A stretch of 61,976 bases of DNA. Source: Candidatus Enterococcus moelleringii. Lineage in GTDB: Bacteria > Bacillota > Bacilli > Lactobacillales > Enterococcaceae. The notes below the pieces were generated by a model. It was given only the letters and a program-made list of their open reading frames with translations. It was not told where the DNA came from and made no database searches. The stretch covers positions 1-61,976 of the forward strand of contig NZ_JAFREM010000014.1 in assembly GCF_017377575.1 (NCBI RefSeq), written 5' to 3'. Position numbers and translations under genes: made by a program. This document shows, piece after piece, positions 46,373 to 55,344 of this stretch. How positions within the stretch are numbered: position 1 is the first letter of the stretch; each line of letters starts with the position of its first letter.

Positions 46373-48775
46373 TTGACTGAATTAACACTGGAACCAACGC
46401 GTAGAGGAAGTACAGAGCGGATCAAGGAATTGCGGGAAATTAGTGAAAAGGGTTGTGAACCGCGGATTTCGATGGAGCGGGCGGTACTGTTAACCGAAGC
46501 CTACAAGCAATGGGAAGGCAAAGTGTCCGCGCCGGTTTTACGGGGCTTGGCCTTTAAGCACATCATGGAAAACCGCACCAATTACATTGAAAAGGGCAGT
46601 CTGATTTTAGGAGAAAAGGGTCATGCTCCTTGGGCGGCGCCAACTTTCCCTGAATTATGCTGTCATACGATGGACGATTTCGAAAACATGAACAATCGGG
46701 AAAAAGTGTTCTTTAAGGTTTCGGAAGAGGATCGCAAAATTCAAGAGGAAGTGATTATTCCTTACTGGCACGAGCGGGCGATGATGACGCGGATGAATAA
46801 ATTGTTGCCAGAAGAGTGGCATCTATTATTTGATGGCGGTTTGTATACTGAATTCTTGATGCAGCGGGGGCCGGGGCATACCGTGGCAGACGGCAAAATG
46901 TATCAAAAAGGTTTTGCTGATTTTATTGCGGATATTGAGCGAGAAATTGAAAACTTGGATTACAACAATGACATGGAAGCCTTGAACAAGCGGGAAGAGC
47001 TGGAAGGCATGAAGCTGGTGTGCGAAGCGATGATTATCTTCGGTAAACGCTATGCGCAGCAGTGTCGTGAAATGGCGGAAACGGAAACTGATCCGCAATG
47101 GAAACAGGATTTGCTGGACTTAGCTGAAGTCTGTGATGTAGTTCCAGAGCATGCGCCGCAAACCTTCCGTCAGGCAATTCAAATGTACTGGTTTGTCCAT
47201 ATTGGGATCACGGTGGAAATGAACAACTGGGATGCTTATTCGCCAGGGAAATTGGATCAGCATTTGGAACCATTTTATGAAAAAGACATTGATGAAGGCC
47301 GATTGACCCGTGAGGAAGCTCGTGAGTTGCTGGAAAACTTGTGGATTCAGTTTAACAATCAACCAGCACCGCCAAAAGTGGGTATTACCTTGAAAGAAAG
47401 CGGCACTTACACCGACTTCTGTAACTTGAATACCGGTGCATTGCGGCCAGATGGTACTAGCGGTGTCAGCGAGGTCAGCTATTTGATTCTTGAAGTTATG
47501 GACGAAATGAAATTATTGCAGCCGAGCTCCAATGTGCAAATTTCGAAAAAATCGCCAGAAAAATTCCTGCGTGAAGCGTTGAAGGTTTCTCGTAAAGGCT
47601 GGGGCCAACCGGCGTTATACAATTCAGAAGCGATTTTGAGTGAGTTGGCTTATTTAGGCAAATCGGTGGATGATGCCCGTGAGAGCGGCATTTGTTCTGG
47701 CTGTGTGGAAGTGGGCGTGGCTGGTAAAGAGGCTTACGTGCTGACAGGGTATTTGAACATTCCGAAGATTTTCGAATTGGCGATGCATCGCGGTTACGAT
47801 CATTATTCCGGCAAACAAGTCGGCATCGATGTGGGCGATTTCCGGGAAATGACCAGCTATGAAGAAGTCTACAAAGCCTTTTATGAAGAGCTGCAATATG
47901 TGGTGGACGTGAAGGTGGCCGGCAACAACATGATCGAGCGGATGTACATGGAATTCATGCCCGTACCGCTGCTTTCCGTGATGAGCGACGACTGTATCAA
48001 GGCCGGAAAGGATTACAATGCCGGCGGGGCTCGTTACAATACCAGCTACATTCAGTGTGTGGGAATTGCGACAATCACCGATTCATTGGCAGCGATCAAG
48101 CACAATGTATTTGAAGAAAAAACCATGACTATGGATGAATTGATCGCGGCTTGTAACGACGATTTCGAAGGCCACGATGATATTTACGACATGGTTTATA
48201 ATGAAACGCCGAAATACGGCAATGACGATGATTATGCCGATGACTTATTGAAAAATGTCGCCGAATCACTGCAGGATGTGATTGCAGGTCGGCCAACACC
48301 AAAAGGCTCGAAAACGGTAGTGGAATTCTTGCCGACAACTTGTCACGTGTACTTTGGTCAAGTGATGGAAGCTTCACCAAACGGCCGTCACAAAGGCATT
48401 CCGTTGCCTGATGGCATTTCGCCAGAAAAAGGCGCGGACCGCAATGGACCGACAGCCGTAATTAAATCGGCATCTAAAATCGACCAAACCAAGACTGGCG
48501 GGGCATTGCTGAATCAGAAATTTACCCCAAGTGTGGTAGCGGGAGAACAAGGAATTACCAACATGGCATCCTTGGTACGCAGTTACTTTGCTTTGGATGG
48601 ACACCATATCCAGTTTAACGTAGTCAATCGGGAAGTGCTGTTGAAGGCGCAAAAACATCCGAAGGAATACGAAAATCTGATTGTGCGGGTAGCCGGCTAC
48701 AGCGACTACTTCAACAATTTGGAAAAAGCGTTGCAGGACGAAATTATCGCCCGGACGGAACAAGCTTTCGGTTAA
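46373..48775 (+). CDS. Glycyl radical enzyme, HypD (hydroxyproline dehydratase)-like
   Basis: An 800-residue PFL/dehydratase-type enzyme. The thiyl Cys444 and Glu446 lie in SGCVEVG, and the radical Gly775 in RVAGYSDYF. Comparing with trans-4-hydroxyproline dehydratase from memory, several residues are shared: GPGHTV, WDAYSPG, TYTDF, and the Tyr 16 residues after Cys444. C-x-E is typical of dehydratases and C-S or C-N lyases rather than PFL. No proC is adjacent; a TauE/SafE exporter is, so a sulfonate lyase is the main alternative. TTG start with AAGGAGG. Oxygen-sensitive, so active without oxygen. Confidence 0.85.
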   Translation: MTELTLEPTRRGSTERIKELREISEKGCEPRISMERAVLLTEAYKQWEGKVSAPVLRGLAFKHIMENRTNYIEKGSLILGEKGHAPWAAPTFPELCCHTMDDFENMNNREKVFFKVSEEDRKIQEEVIIPYWHERAMMTRMNKLLPEEWHLLFDGGLYTEFLMQRGPGHTVADGKMYQKGFADFIADIEREIENLDYNNDMEALNKREELEGMKLVCEAMIIFGKRYAQQCREMAETETDPQWKQDLLDLAEVCDVVPEHAPQTFRQAIQMYWFVHIGITVEMNNWDAYSPGKLDQHLEPFYEKDIDEGRLTREEARELLENLWIQFNNQPAPPKVGITLKESGTYTDFCNLNTGALRPDGTSGVSEVSYLILEVMDEMKLLQPSSNVQISKKSPEKFLREALKVSRKGWGQPALYNSEAILSELAYLGKSVDDARESGICSGCVEVGVAGKEAYVLTGYLNIPKIFELAMHRGYDHYSGKQVGIDVGDFREMTSYEEVYKAFYEELQYVVDVKVAGNNMIERMYMEFMPVPLLSVMSDDCIKAGKDYNAGGARYNTSYIQCVGIATITDSLAAIKHNVFEEKTMTMDELIAACNDDFEGHDDIYDMVYNETPKYGNDDDYADDLLKNVAESLQDVIAGRPTPKGSKTVVEFLPTTCHVYFGQVMEASPNGRHKGIPLPDGISPEKGADRNGPTAVIKSASKIDQTKTGGALLNQKFTPSVVAGEQGITNMASLVRSYFALDGHHIQFNVVNREVLLKAQKHPKEYENLIVRVAGYSDYFNNLEKALQDEIIARTEQAFG

Positions 48776-48782
48776 AAAATTT

Positions 48783-48819
48783 GATCCTAGAAAGGACGCG
48801 GGAGTTTCTTTCTAGGATC
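48783..48819 (+). terminator. Intercistronic hairpin
   Basis: GATCCTAGAAAG pairs with CTTTCTAGGATC, between the glycyl radical enzyme and the exporter. The T tract is weak, so it may lower rather than stop downstream expression. Confidence 0.6.
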
Positions 48820-48839
48820 TATTTTAAAGGAGAAGAAGT

Positions 48840-49724
48840 ATGAAAGAAATCGTTTTAGGCGTATTGGTTGTGTTTATCCTGTTGCACATCGGTGTTTTAG
48901 GACGGGATCTGTTGAAAAACAAGGAGGATCTGGGCAGCGGAAGTATGCCGGTTTCCATCGGGATTGGGTTTATCACTGACTTTTTGGACACGTTGGGAAT
49001 TGGTGCATTTGCGCCGACGACTTTGTTAATGAACGTGACCAAGCAGCTGGATGATGACCGCAAGGTGCCGGGCACTTTGAATGTCAGTCATGCATTGTCG
49101 TGTTTGTTGGAAGCAATTATTTTTATTACGGTGGTGAAGGTGGAGCCGCTGACCTTGTTCTCGCTGGTGGCTGCGGCGACGGTAGGTTCGTGGATTGGTT
49201 CGAAATACGTCACCAAACTGCCAGAGCAAAAGGTTCAATTTGTAATGGGCTGTGCGTTGATTTTGACGGCGATTTTGATGGCCTTGAAGCAATCGGGCTT
49301 AATCAACATTTTAGGTGAAGGTAATGTGGCGACTGGTTTGACAGGAATCAAATTGATTATCGGAATTGTCGGGAACTTTGGCTTAGGTGCTTTAATGACC
49401 ATGGGTGTGGGACTTTATGCGCCGTGTATGGCGATGGTTTACATGCTGGGCTTGAGTCCGCTAGTGGCCTTTCCGATCATGTCGGCCTCTTGCGGGGCAT
49501 TGATGCCAGTGGCTAGTATCAACTTTATTCACACCGGTGAGTATGCAAGGAAAGTCAGCTTAGGGATTACCATCGGCGGGATTGTCGGCGTCATTATTGC
49601 GGCGAAATTCGTGACGGGTCTAGATATTACCGTGCTGACTTGGATCGTTATTGTGGTGATCATTTACTCTGGTTTCACCTATATTCAAAAAAGTCGCAAC
49701 ATGGCGCGAGTACAAAAAACATAA
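48840..49724 (+). CDS. TauE/SafE-family anion exporter
   Basis: A 294-residue membrane protein with about eight helices. The two half-repeats are visible: IGFITDFLDTLGIGAFAPTT near residue 42 and FGLGALMTMGVGLYAPCMAM near 180. TauE/SafE proteins move sulfite, sulfoacetate or other organic anions. AAAGGAG precedes the ATG. In an operon with the glycyl radical enzyme it would export a product, or import a substrate, of that reaction. Confidence 0.85.
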   Translation: MKEIVLGVLVVFILLHIGVLGRDLLKNKEDLGSGSMPVSIGIGFITDFLDTLGIGAFAPTTLLMNVTKQLDDDRKVPGTLNVSHALSCLLEAIIFITVVKVEPLTLFSLVAAATVGSWIGSKYVTKLPEQKVQFVMGCALILTAILMALKQSGLINILGEGNVATGLTGIKLIIGIVGNFGLGALMTMGVGLYAPCMAMVYMLGLSPLVAFPIMSASCGALMPVASINFIHTGEYARKVSLGITIGGIVGVIIAAKFVTGLDITVLTWIVIVVIIYSGFTYIQKSRNMARVQKT

Positions 49725-49756
49725 TTGTGAGCAAATGAAAAACGGAGGCTGATAAA

Positions 49757-50068
49757 TTGTTAAAACAAGTCAATGCAGTGAAAAAGGCCAACATTTATTT
49801 TGATGGGAAAGTAACCAGTCGAACGTTGATCCAAGCAGATGGAAGCAAGGTGACACTGGGATTTATGTTGGCTGGTGAATATACCTTTGGCACCAATGAA
49901 GCCGAACTAATGACGGTACTTCAGGGGGGAATGAGCGTGCTGCTGCCGGGTGAAACGGCATGGCGCAGGATCGCTGAAGGGGAAGAGTTCAGCGTTCCGA
50001 AAAACAGCGAGTTTCAAGTGAAAGTAGATAAATACGTGGATTACAGCTGCTCCTACATTACGGAATAG
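49757..50068 (+). CDS. ppnP: Pyrimidine/purine nucleoside phosphorylase PpnP
   Basis: A 103-residue cupin-fold protein of the PpnP (YaiE, DUF1255) family: KANIYFDGKVTSRTL, GFMLAGEYTFGTNEAELMTV, and FSVPKNSEFQVKV. It performs phosphorolysis of nucleosides. TTG start at 49757 behind ACGGAGG. Its place at the end of a glycyl radical operon is unexpected. Confidence 0.9.
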   Translation: MLKQVNAVKKANIYFDGKVTSRTLIQADGSKVTLGFMLAGEYTFGTNEAELMTVLQGGMSVLLPGETAWRRIAEGEEFSVPKNSEFQVKVDKYVDYSCSYITE

Positions 50069-50074
50069 CTGACA

Positions 50075-50114
50075 ACGGCCCAGACTTGGGGAAGAAGTCT
50101 GGGCCGTTTTTTAT
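50075..50114. terminator. Terminator after ppnP
   Basis: ACGGCCCAGACTT pairs with AAGTCTGGGCCGT, then TTTTTT. It overlaps the end of the converging response regulator gene. Confidence 0.9.
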
Positions 50115-50794
50115 TTAATATAACGAAAAGCTTTATAAGGTCGGCCGACTTTAGTGTAAATTGTTTCGCTTTTCAACTGGCCTAGGTTTTCTAAATAGTG
50201 AATGTATTTCCGCACCGAAACGTGGGATAAGCCGCATTTTTCCGCCAGCTCTTGAATGGTGAAGGGCTGGTGGATTTCGTCGATCACTTTAAAAATATGA
50301 TCCATTGTCTGGTTGGATAGGCCTTTGTCCAGTTCAATCGCAGGTGGTGCTGCATCTTTGGGCGCTTGCTGCGACGAATTAAGCAAACGGTCAATCGTGT
50401 CTTGGCTGACTTGACTGGAATCCAGCTGGCGTCTTTTGTCTTGAAACTGCTGGATACTTTGTTGGAAACGTTCAAAGGTAAAGGGCTTGATCAAGTAGTC
50501 AATCGCACCTAGATGAAGCCCAGTCTGGACGCTGTTGGTTTCGTTGGCGGCAGTGATTAAAATAACTTCAACCTCGGTGCGATTGGCTCGCAGCTGGGTC
50601 AAAAAATCTAAGCCGTTGCCTTCTTTTAAATGAATATCCAGTAAAATCAAATCCACTTGTTTTTCGGACAAGCGCTGTTGCGCATCGTCAACGGTATCGG
50701 CGGAGTAAATTTCTTCAAAGATAGCCAGCTTTTCCAAATAATTGCGATGGATAAATTCCACCATCGGATCGTCTTCAATAATTAGTACGTTCAT
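50111..50794 (-). CDS. maeR: Response regulator, CitB/DcuR family (malate-type)
   Basis: A 227-residue response regulator. The receiver domain has the acidic pair EDD near residue 8, the phosphoryl Asp in LILLDIHLKEGNG near 55, and Lys in LIKPF near 105. The C-terminal HTH (about 165-220, FTIQELAEKCGLSHVSVRKY) is of the CitB type. ATG 50794 overlaps the kinase stop by 4 bp. The malate transporter and malic enzyme lie beyond the divergent kinase, supporting the mae assignment. Confidence 0.88.
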   Translation of the reverse strand: MNVLIIEDDPMVEFIHRNYLEKLAIFEEIYSADTVDDAQQRLSEKQVDLILLDIHLKEGNGLDFLTQLRANRTEVEVILITAANETNSVQTGLHLGAIDYLIKPFTFERFQQSIQQFQDKRRQLDSSQVSQDTIDRLLNSSQQAPKDAAPPAIELDKGLSNQTMDHIFKVIDEIHQPFTIQELAEKCGLSHVSVRKYIHYLENLGQLKSETIYTKVGRPYKAFRYIK

Positions 50795-52320
50795 GTCGGG
50801 CTCCCTTCGTAAGCAGTGGTGATGTGGATAATCAGCTGTTCTTCGGTGATATCCAGCCAAAATTCTCCCTGGGCATCCTTTAACAGCTGTTGGAAATAAT
50901 TTTCCTTAAACACCAGCTCCAGCGAATCGCTTTTTTCTTCTTTTAAAGCTAAGCGATAGGTGGTAGTTAACTGCTGGTTGCGATACTCGATGGACATCGC
51001 TAATTCTTCCGGCAGCCAGCGTTGCAGCAGGGCGTGATGAATGTAGCGATAAATATTGATAATGTTCGTTGTCTGTTCTTGATCAGCCGCTTCTGGGATT
51101 TCCGGTGCAATTTCGATCAGCAGCTGAGTTTTTCGTTCAGCAAATTTTTCCCGTTCGCCGATGAAAAATCCCGCCAACATGGGATTGCGCACGAGAATCG
51201 ATAGACGATGAGAAAATTCCTTTTCCGGCTGTAAAATATCGCCTAAATAGATTTTCAGTTCATTATAAGCTTCTAAATCCACCAAACCGTAAATGACATG
51301 GAGCTTGTTCATGAATTCGTGGGACTGACTTTGCAGAGCCGTTGCGTATGCTGTGGTGTTCGCCAGTTGATCGGTGACGAACAAGGATTCAGTAGCATTA
51401 CGCAGAAAGACAATCGAACCGATGCGGCGTTTGTTTACCATAATTGGTGCCGCCGAAAAGAGATAGTCTTGGCCGTTTTGACGATACAACTGTTCCACTG
51501 AGCGCTCAAAATCAATTTGTTCTTTGTCTTGCAGCAGCTGGCTGATTGGTTGACCAGCTAAATCGGTAGGCTGGTTGGTCAACTGCTGGTACATGTCGTT
51601 AGCGGCAATATTGGCTAAAGTCACGATCCCTTCCGTGTTTACCACCACCACCGCATCCTTGGTTTCATTCAGCATGGCGTTACGTTCTTCCAGCAGGCTG
51701 GAAATTTCTCGCGGCTCCAAATTCAGCAGTTGTTTCTTTAAATAGTAGGCAACTAGTAAAGCCACAATCAAACCGGCGCCGACACTAACGATTAAGGCCA
51801 GCGTATAGCGGCTGCGGGAATTTTCGACTAAGGTGCTTAAAGAATCTAAGCGAATCCCCAAAGCGATCACACCGATTTGCTTGTTTCCTTCATATACAGG
51901 TACAAACCCCCGCAGTGAACTGCCTAGTGTGCCTTCGCTAATGGAAATATGATTCTTCCCTTGGAGCGCCGGCGCTTCATCGCCGCCTTTGAAGGGCTGC
52001 CCGATTTGGCTTTCATCCGGGTGAGTCAGGCGGATGCCTTCCATATTCATCACCACTACAAAATCCAACCCGTGAATCGCAGCGACTTCTTTGGTATATT
52101 CTTCTACTGTATCTGAGGGCGTGTCTTCATTGAGTACTTGAAGAACCCCCGGCTCAATCGCCAGTTGCCGGCCCACTGACAGCAGCAGCTCTTCTTCCTT
52201 CTTTTGAACCATTTGGGCATCCTGATACAAAATAAGTCCATATAAGATGGTGTTAGTGATTAATAAGGTTGCCACGAAAATGATCGACAGCAACGTCCAT
52301 AGCCTAAGTCCTTTTTTCAT
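50791..52320 (-). CDS. maeK: Sensor kinase, CitA/DcuS-type, with degenerate ATPase domain
   Basis: A 509-residue sensor. A first membrane helix (LWTLLSIIFVATLLITN) is followed by an extracytoplasmic PAS-type ligand domain (about 35-175). A second helix is near 180, a cytoplasmic PAS domain spans about 215-320, and the phospho-acceptor His is near 334 in SQSHEFMNKLH. The C-terminal part has no recognisable N-box (NxxxNA) or DxGxG ATP motifs, unlike CitA/DcuS. GGAGGAG precedes ATG 52320. It probably senses external malate or a related acid. Confidence 0.85.
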   Translation of the reverse strand: MKKGLRLWTLLSIIFVATLLITNTILYGLILYQDAQMVQKKEEELLLSVGRQLAIEPGVLQVLNEDTPSDTVEEYTKEVAAIHGLDFVVVMNMEGIRLTHPDESQIGQPFKGGDEAPALQGKNHISISEGTLGSSLRGFVPVYEGNKQIGVIALGIRLDSLSTLVENSRSRYTLALIVSVGAGLIVALLVAYYLKKQLLNLEPREISSLLEERNAMLNETKDAVVVVNTEGIVTLANIAANDMYQQLTNQPTDLAGQPISQLLQDKEQIDFERSVEQLYRQNGQDYLFSAAPIMVNKRRIGSIVFLRNATESLFVTDQLANTTAYATALQSQSHEFMNKLHVIYGLVDLEAYNELKIYLGDILQPEKEFSHRLSILVRNPMLAGFFIGEREKFAERKTQLLIEIAPEIPEAADQEQTTNIINIYRYIHHALLQRWLPEELAMSIEYRNQQLTTTYRLALKEEKSDSLELVFKENYFQQLLKDAQGEFWLDITEEQLIIHITTAYEGSPT

Positions 52321-52369
52321 CGTAAACTCCTCCACTTTGAGTATAGCACAGACTTTTTTTCCGCTGAGT

Positions 52370-52408
52370 ACTTAAATTACTTACCTTACTTAAATTAGTT
52401 AAATAATC
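52370..52408. promoter_or_regulatory. Direct repeats ACTTAAATTA, probable response-regulator sites
   Basis: ACTTAAATTA at 52370-52379 and 52388-52397 (18 bp period), followed by GTTAAATAATC. It lies between the divergent kinase and symporter genes. AT-rich direct repeats are typical targets of CitB-family regulators. Confidence 0.55.
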
Positions 52409-52470
52409 TATTTTAAATGCTCAGCAGGGGGTAAACTGAAACCGTAAACAAAACAAGGAGGCAAACATAA

Positions 52471-53820
52471 ATGGAAAAGAAGATCGAAAAAGCACAACCG
52501 GTATTACCCATTAAGCCGAAGCTGAAGGGTAAGAAATTTCTTGAAAAATGGATGGACGTCAAGGTAGGTTCGATGCCACTTCCAGTATACGCAGCTATGG
52601 CTACGGTAATTATTGCCACCGGCCTGATGCAGCAATTGCCGGTCAACATGCTAGGCGGCTTCGCAGTTATTTTGACGCTAGGATGGTTGTTAGGAACAAT
52701 CGGCGCCAACATTCCTTTTGTGAAAAATTTCGGTGGTCCAGCTATTTTATCTTTGTTAGTGCCATCTATTTTAGTCTTTTTCAACTTAATCAATCAAAAC
52801 ATTTTGGATTCGGCAGATTTGTTAATGAAGCAAGCGAACTTTTTATACTTCTATATTGCTTGTCTAGTCTGCGGCAGTATTTTGGGGATGAACCGCAAGA
52901 TGCTGGTTCAAGGCTTGATGCGCATGATTATTCCAATGACCGTTGGCATGCTTTGTGCTATGGGTGTAGGAACGTTAGTTGGTGTATTAGTGGGATTTGA
53001 TTGGCAACATGCCTTGTTCTTCATCGTAACGCCAGTATTAGCCGGCGGAATCGGCGAAGGCATCCTGCCATTGTCGCTAGGCTACAGTGCGATTACCGGC
53101 ATCGGCAGCGAACAGCTGGTAGCACAATTAATTCCAGCAACAATTATTGGTAATTTCTTCGCGATTATGTGTTCAGCGTTACTTTCTCGTTTAGGGGAAA
53201 AACGTCCGCATCTTTCTGGTCAAGGTCAATTGATCAAAATGAAGGGCGCCGACGATATGGCGGACGCGTTAAAAGAAGACAACTCGCCAATTGATGTAAA
53301 AATGATGGGTGCGGGTGTAATGACAGCATGTACCTTGTTCATCGCCGGCGGTTTGCTGGAGCATTTAACTGGCTTCCCGGGACCTGTGTTAATGATCGTC
53401 TTGGCTTCATTCTTGAAATACTTGAACATCGTTCCTAAAGAAACGCAACGTGGTTCAAAACAATTGTACAAATTTATTTCCGGCAACTTCACCTTCCCAT
53501 TGATGGCAGGTCTTGGCTTGTTGTACATCCCGTTGAAAGACGTGATTGGAACGTTGAGCTGGCAGTATTTTGTAGTCGTGATCAGTGTAGTATTCACGAT
53601 TATTGCAACCGGATTTGTAGTTTCTCGCTTCATGAACATGAACCCAGTCGAAGCAGCCATCGTTTCAGCTTGCCAAAGCGGCATGGGCGGAACTGGTGAC
53701 GTAGCGATTTTAAGTACAGCAAACCGCATGAACCTGATGCCATTTGCACAAGTTGCGACTCGTTTAGGCGGCGCGATTACCGTAATCAGTATGACCGCGA
53801 TCTTGCGGATGATTTTTTAA
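52471..53820 (+). CDS. maeP: 2-hydroxycarboxylate (malate/citrate) symporter
   Basis: A 449-residue transporter of the 2HCT family (CitS/MaeN/MaeP). The two re-entrant GGxG motifs are present: VLAGGIGEGILPLS near 190 and GMGGTGDVAIL near 415, plus about 11 helices. It imports malate or a related 2-hydroxy acid with H+ or Na+. AAGGAGG precedes the ATG. It is divergent from its two-component system and followed by malic enzyme. Confidence 0.9.
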   Translation: MEKKIEKAQPVLPIKPKLKGKKFLEKWMDVKVGSMPLPVYAAMATVIIATGLMQQLPVNMLGGFAVILTLGWLLGTIGANIPFVKNFGGPAILSLLVPSILVFFNLINQNILDSADLLMKQANFLYFYIACLVCGSILGMNRKMLVQGLMRMIIPMTVGMLCAMGVGTLVGVLVGFDWQHALFFIVTPVLAGGIGEGILPLSLGYSAITGIGSEQLVAQLIPATIIGNFFAIMCSALLSRLGEKRPHLSGQGQLIKMKGADDMADALKEDNSPIDVKMMGAGVMTACTLFIAGGLLEHLTGFPGPVLMIVLASFLKYLNIVPKETQRGSKQLYKFISGNFTFPLMAGLGLLYIPLKDVIGTLSWQYFVVVISVVFTIIATGFVVSRFMNMNPVEAAIVSACQSGMGGTGDVAILSTANRMNLMPFAQVATRLGGAITVISMTAILRMIF

Positions 53821-53864
53821 AGATAGTTAGTTAAACAAGAGTAAAATAGGAAAAAGGGATGCCA

Positions 53865-53897
53865 GTTCTGCTTTTGGCAGTTTAGCAAAAGCAGAAC
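53865..53897 (+). terminator. Hairpin between maeP and maeE
   Basis: GTTCTGCTTTTG pairs with CAAAAGCAGAAC, loop GCAGTTTAG. It lacks a T tract, so it may stabilise the maeP mRNA or partly terminate. Confidence 0.6.
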
Positions 53898-54018
53898 AAG
53901 TATCAAAGAATTTTAGCAGAAACATCAAAAGGGACGTGTAGCAGAATGGTATACGGCCTGAAAATCAAACTATTTTTTGGAAAAAAATAATACCTTAAAA
54001 TGAAGAAGGAGCGAAATA

Positions 54019-55194
54019 ATGAGCAGAGATGTAAGAGAAATAGCGTTAGAGCAAGCAAAACAAAATGGTGGTAAATTAGAGGTTGTTTCTAAGGTCAGCA
54101 TCGAAAATAAACAAGACTTGAGCATTGCCTACACGCCGGGAGTTGCGGCGGTTTCCTCAGCAATTGCGGAAGACAAAAACTTGGCTTATGAATTAACAAC
54201 TAAGAAAAACACCGTGGCGGTTGTCAGTGACGGCTCAGCGGTTCTAGGCCTAGGTAATATCGGCGCCGAAGCAGCAATGCCGGTAATGGAAGGCAAGTCT
54301 GCCTTGTTTAAACGCTTCGCTGGTGTGGATTCTGTGCCGATCGTCTTAGACACACAGGACACGGAAGAAATTATTCAAATCGTTAAAGCCATCGCACCAA
54401 CTTTTGGTGGGATTAACTTGGAAGACATCAGCGCGCCTCGTTGTTTTGAAATCGAACAGCGTTTGATCGAAGAATGCGACATCCCCGTTTTCCATGATGA
54501 CCAGCATGGTACGGCGATTGTAGTTTTGGCGGCGTTGTTCAACAGCTTGAAATTAATTGGCAAGAGTATTGATGAGGTTCAGATTGTGGTCAATGGCGGC
54601 GGGTCAGCTGGTTTGTCAGTCACCCGGAAATTCTTGGCAGCTGGCGCGAAAAATGTGATGGTGGTAGACAAAGTGGGGATCATTAACGAACAGGACAGTG
54701 ATCAATTGCCTCCTCACCATGCAGAAATCGCCAAGCTGACCAATCGCGAAAAACGCTCTGGAACATTAGTGGATGCTTTGCAAGGCGCGGATGTCTTCGT
54801 CGGTGTTTCGGCTCCTGGCGTGTTAAAACCAGAATGGATTCAACGCATGGCAGACAAACCAGTCATTTTCGCCATGGCTAACCCAACGCCGGAGATTTTC
54901 CCGGATGAAGCTTTAGAAGCTGGTGCCTACATTGTCGGCACAGGCCGCAGCGACTTCCCGAATCAGATCAACAACGTATTGGCTTTCCCTGGAATCTTCC
55001 GCGGTGCGTTGGATGCTCGGGCGAAGAAAATCACGGTGGATATGCAAATTGCGGCCGCGCGCGGCATTGCTAGTCTGATTACGGATGAAGATTTAAGTAC
55101 CACCAACATCATCCCGGATGCTTTCCAGCCTGGTGTGGCCCAAGTGGTTGCCGAAGCGGTGAGTGATGCAGTGCTTGAGAAGGTTGGGGTTTAG
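54019..55194 (+). CDS. maeE: NAD-dependent malic enzyme
   Basis: A 391-residue malic enzyme that converts malate to pyruvate and CO2. Motifs: SIAYTPGVAAVS near residue 35, the ENLEDI-like INLEDISAPRCFEIE near 135, VFHDDQHGTAIV near 157 and the NAD loop VVNGGGSAGLS near 192. AGAAGGAG precedes the ATG. With the symporter it allows growth on, or deacidification by, malate. Confidence 0.93.
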   Translation: MSRDVREIALEQAKQNGGKLEVVSKVSIENKQDLSIAYTPGVAAVSSAIAEDKNLAYELTTKKNTVAVVSDGSAVLGLGNIGAEAAMPVMEGKSALFKRFAGVDSVPIVLDTQDTEEIIQIVKAIAPTFGGINLEDISAPRCFEIEQRLIEECDIPVFHDDQHGTAIVVLAALFNSLKLIGKSIDEVQIVVNGGGSAGLSVTRKFLAAGAKNVMVVDKVGIINEQDSDQLPPHHAEIAKLTNREKRSGTLVDALQGADVFVGVSAPGVLKPEWIQRMADKPVIFAMANPTPEIFPDEALEAGAYIVGTGRSDFPNQINNVLAFPGIFRGALDARAKKITVDMQIAAARGIASLITDEDLSTTNIIPDAFQPGVAQVVAEAVSDAVLEKVGV

Positions 55195-55213
55195 GAAATT
55201 ACGATAGCTTATC

Positions 55214-55250
55214 AGAGAGACGCGAGGTTTGGGCGTCTCTCTTTCCTTTG
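55214..55250 (+). terminator. Terminator after maeE
   Basis: AGAGAGACGC pairs with GCGTCTCTCT, followed by a T-rich stretch. Confidence 0.8.
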
Positions 55251-55344
55251 GTCAAAATTTCCCCTTAATAAATAGAAGAAATCCGGTCAAAATAGCAGAA
55301 AGTATGATAAATTAGACGTAGACCAATTGAGTGAGGAGATAATT

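Noticed and set aside
46373-48775. Pyruvate formate-lyase
   Set aside because: The active site is Cys-x-Glu (CVE), not the adjacent Cys-Cys of PFL, so it belongs to the dehydratase/lyase branch.
53940-53972. tRNA-like stretch GTAGCAGAATGGTATAC ... CTGAAAATC
   Set aside because: It resembles a D-arm and the anticodon loop of tRNA-Phe, but there is no T-arm, acceptor stem pairing or CCA region, and the following bases are an A/T run. At most a chance match or a small fragment.
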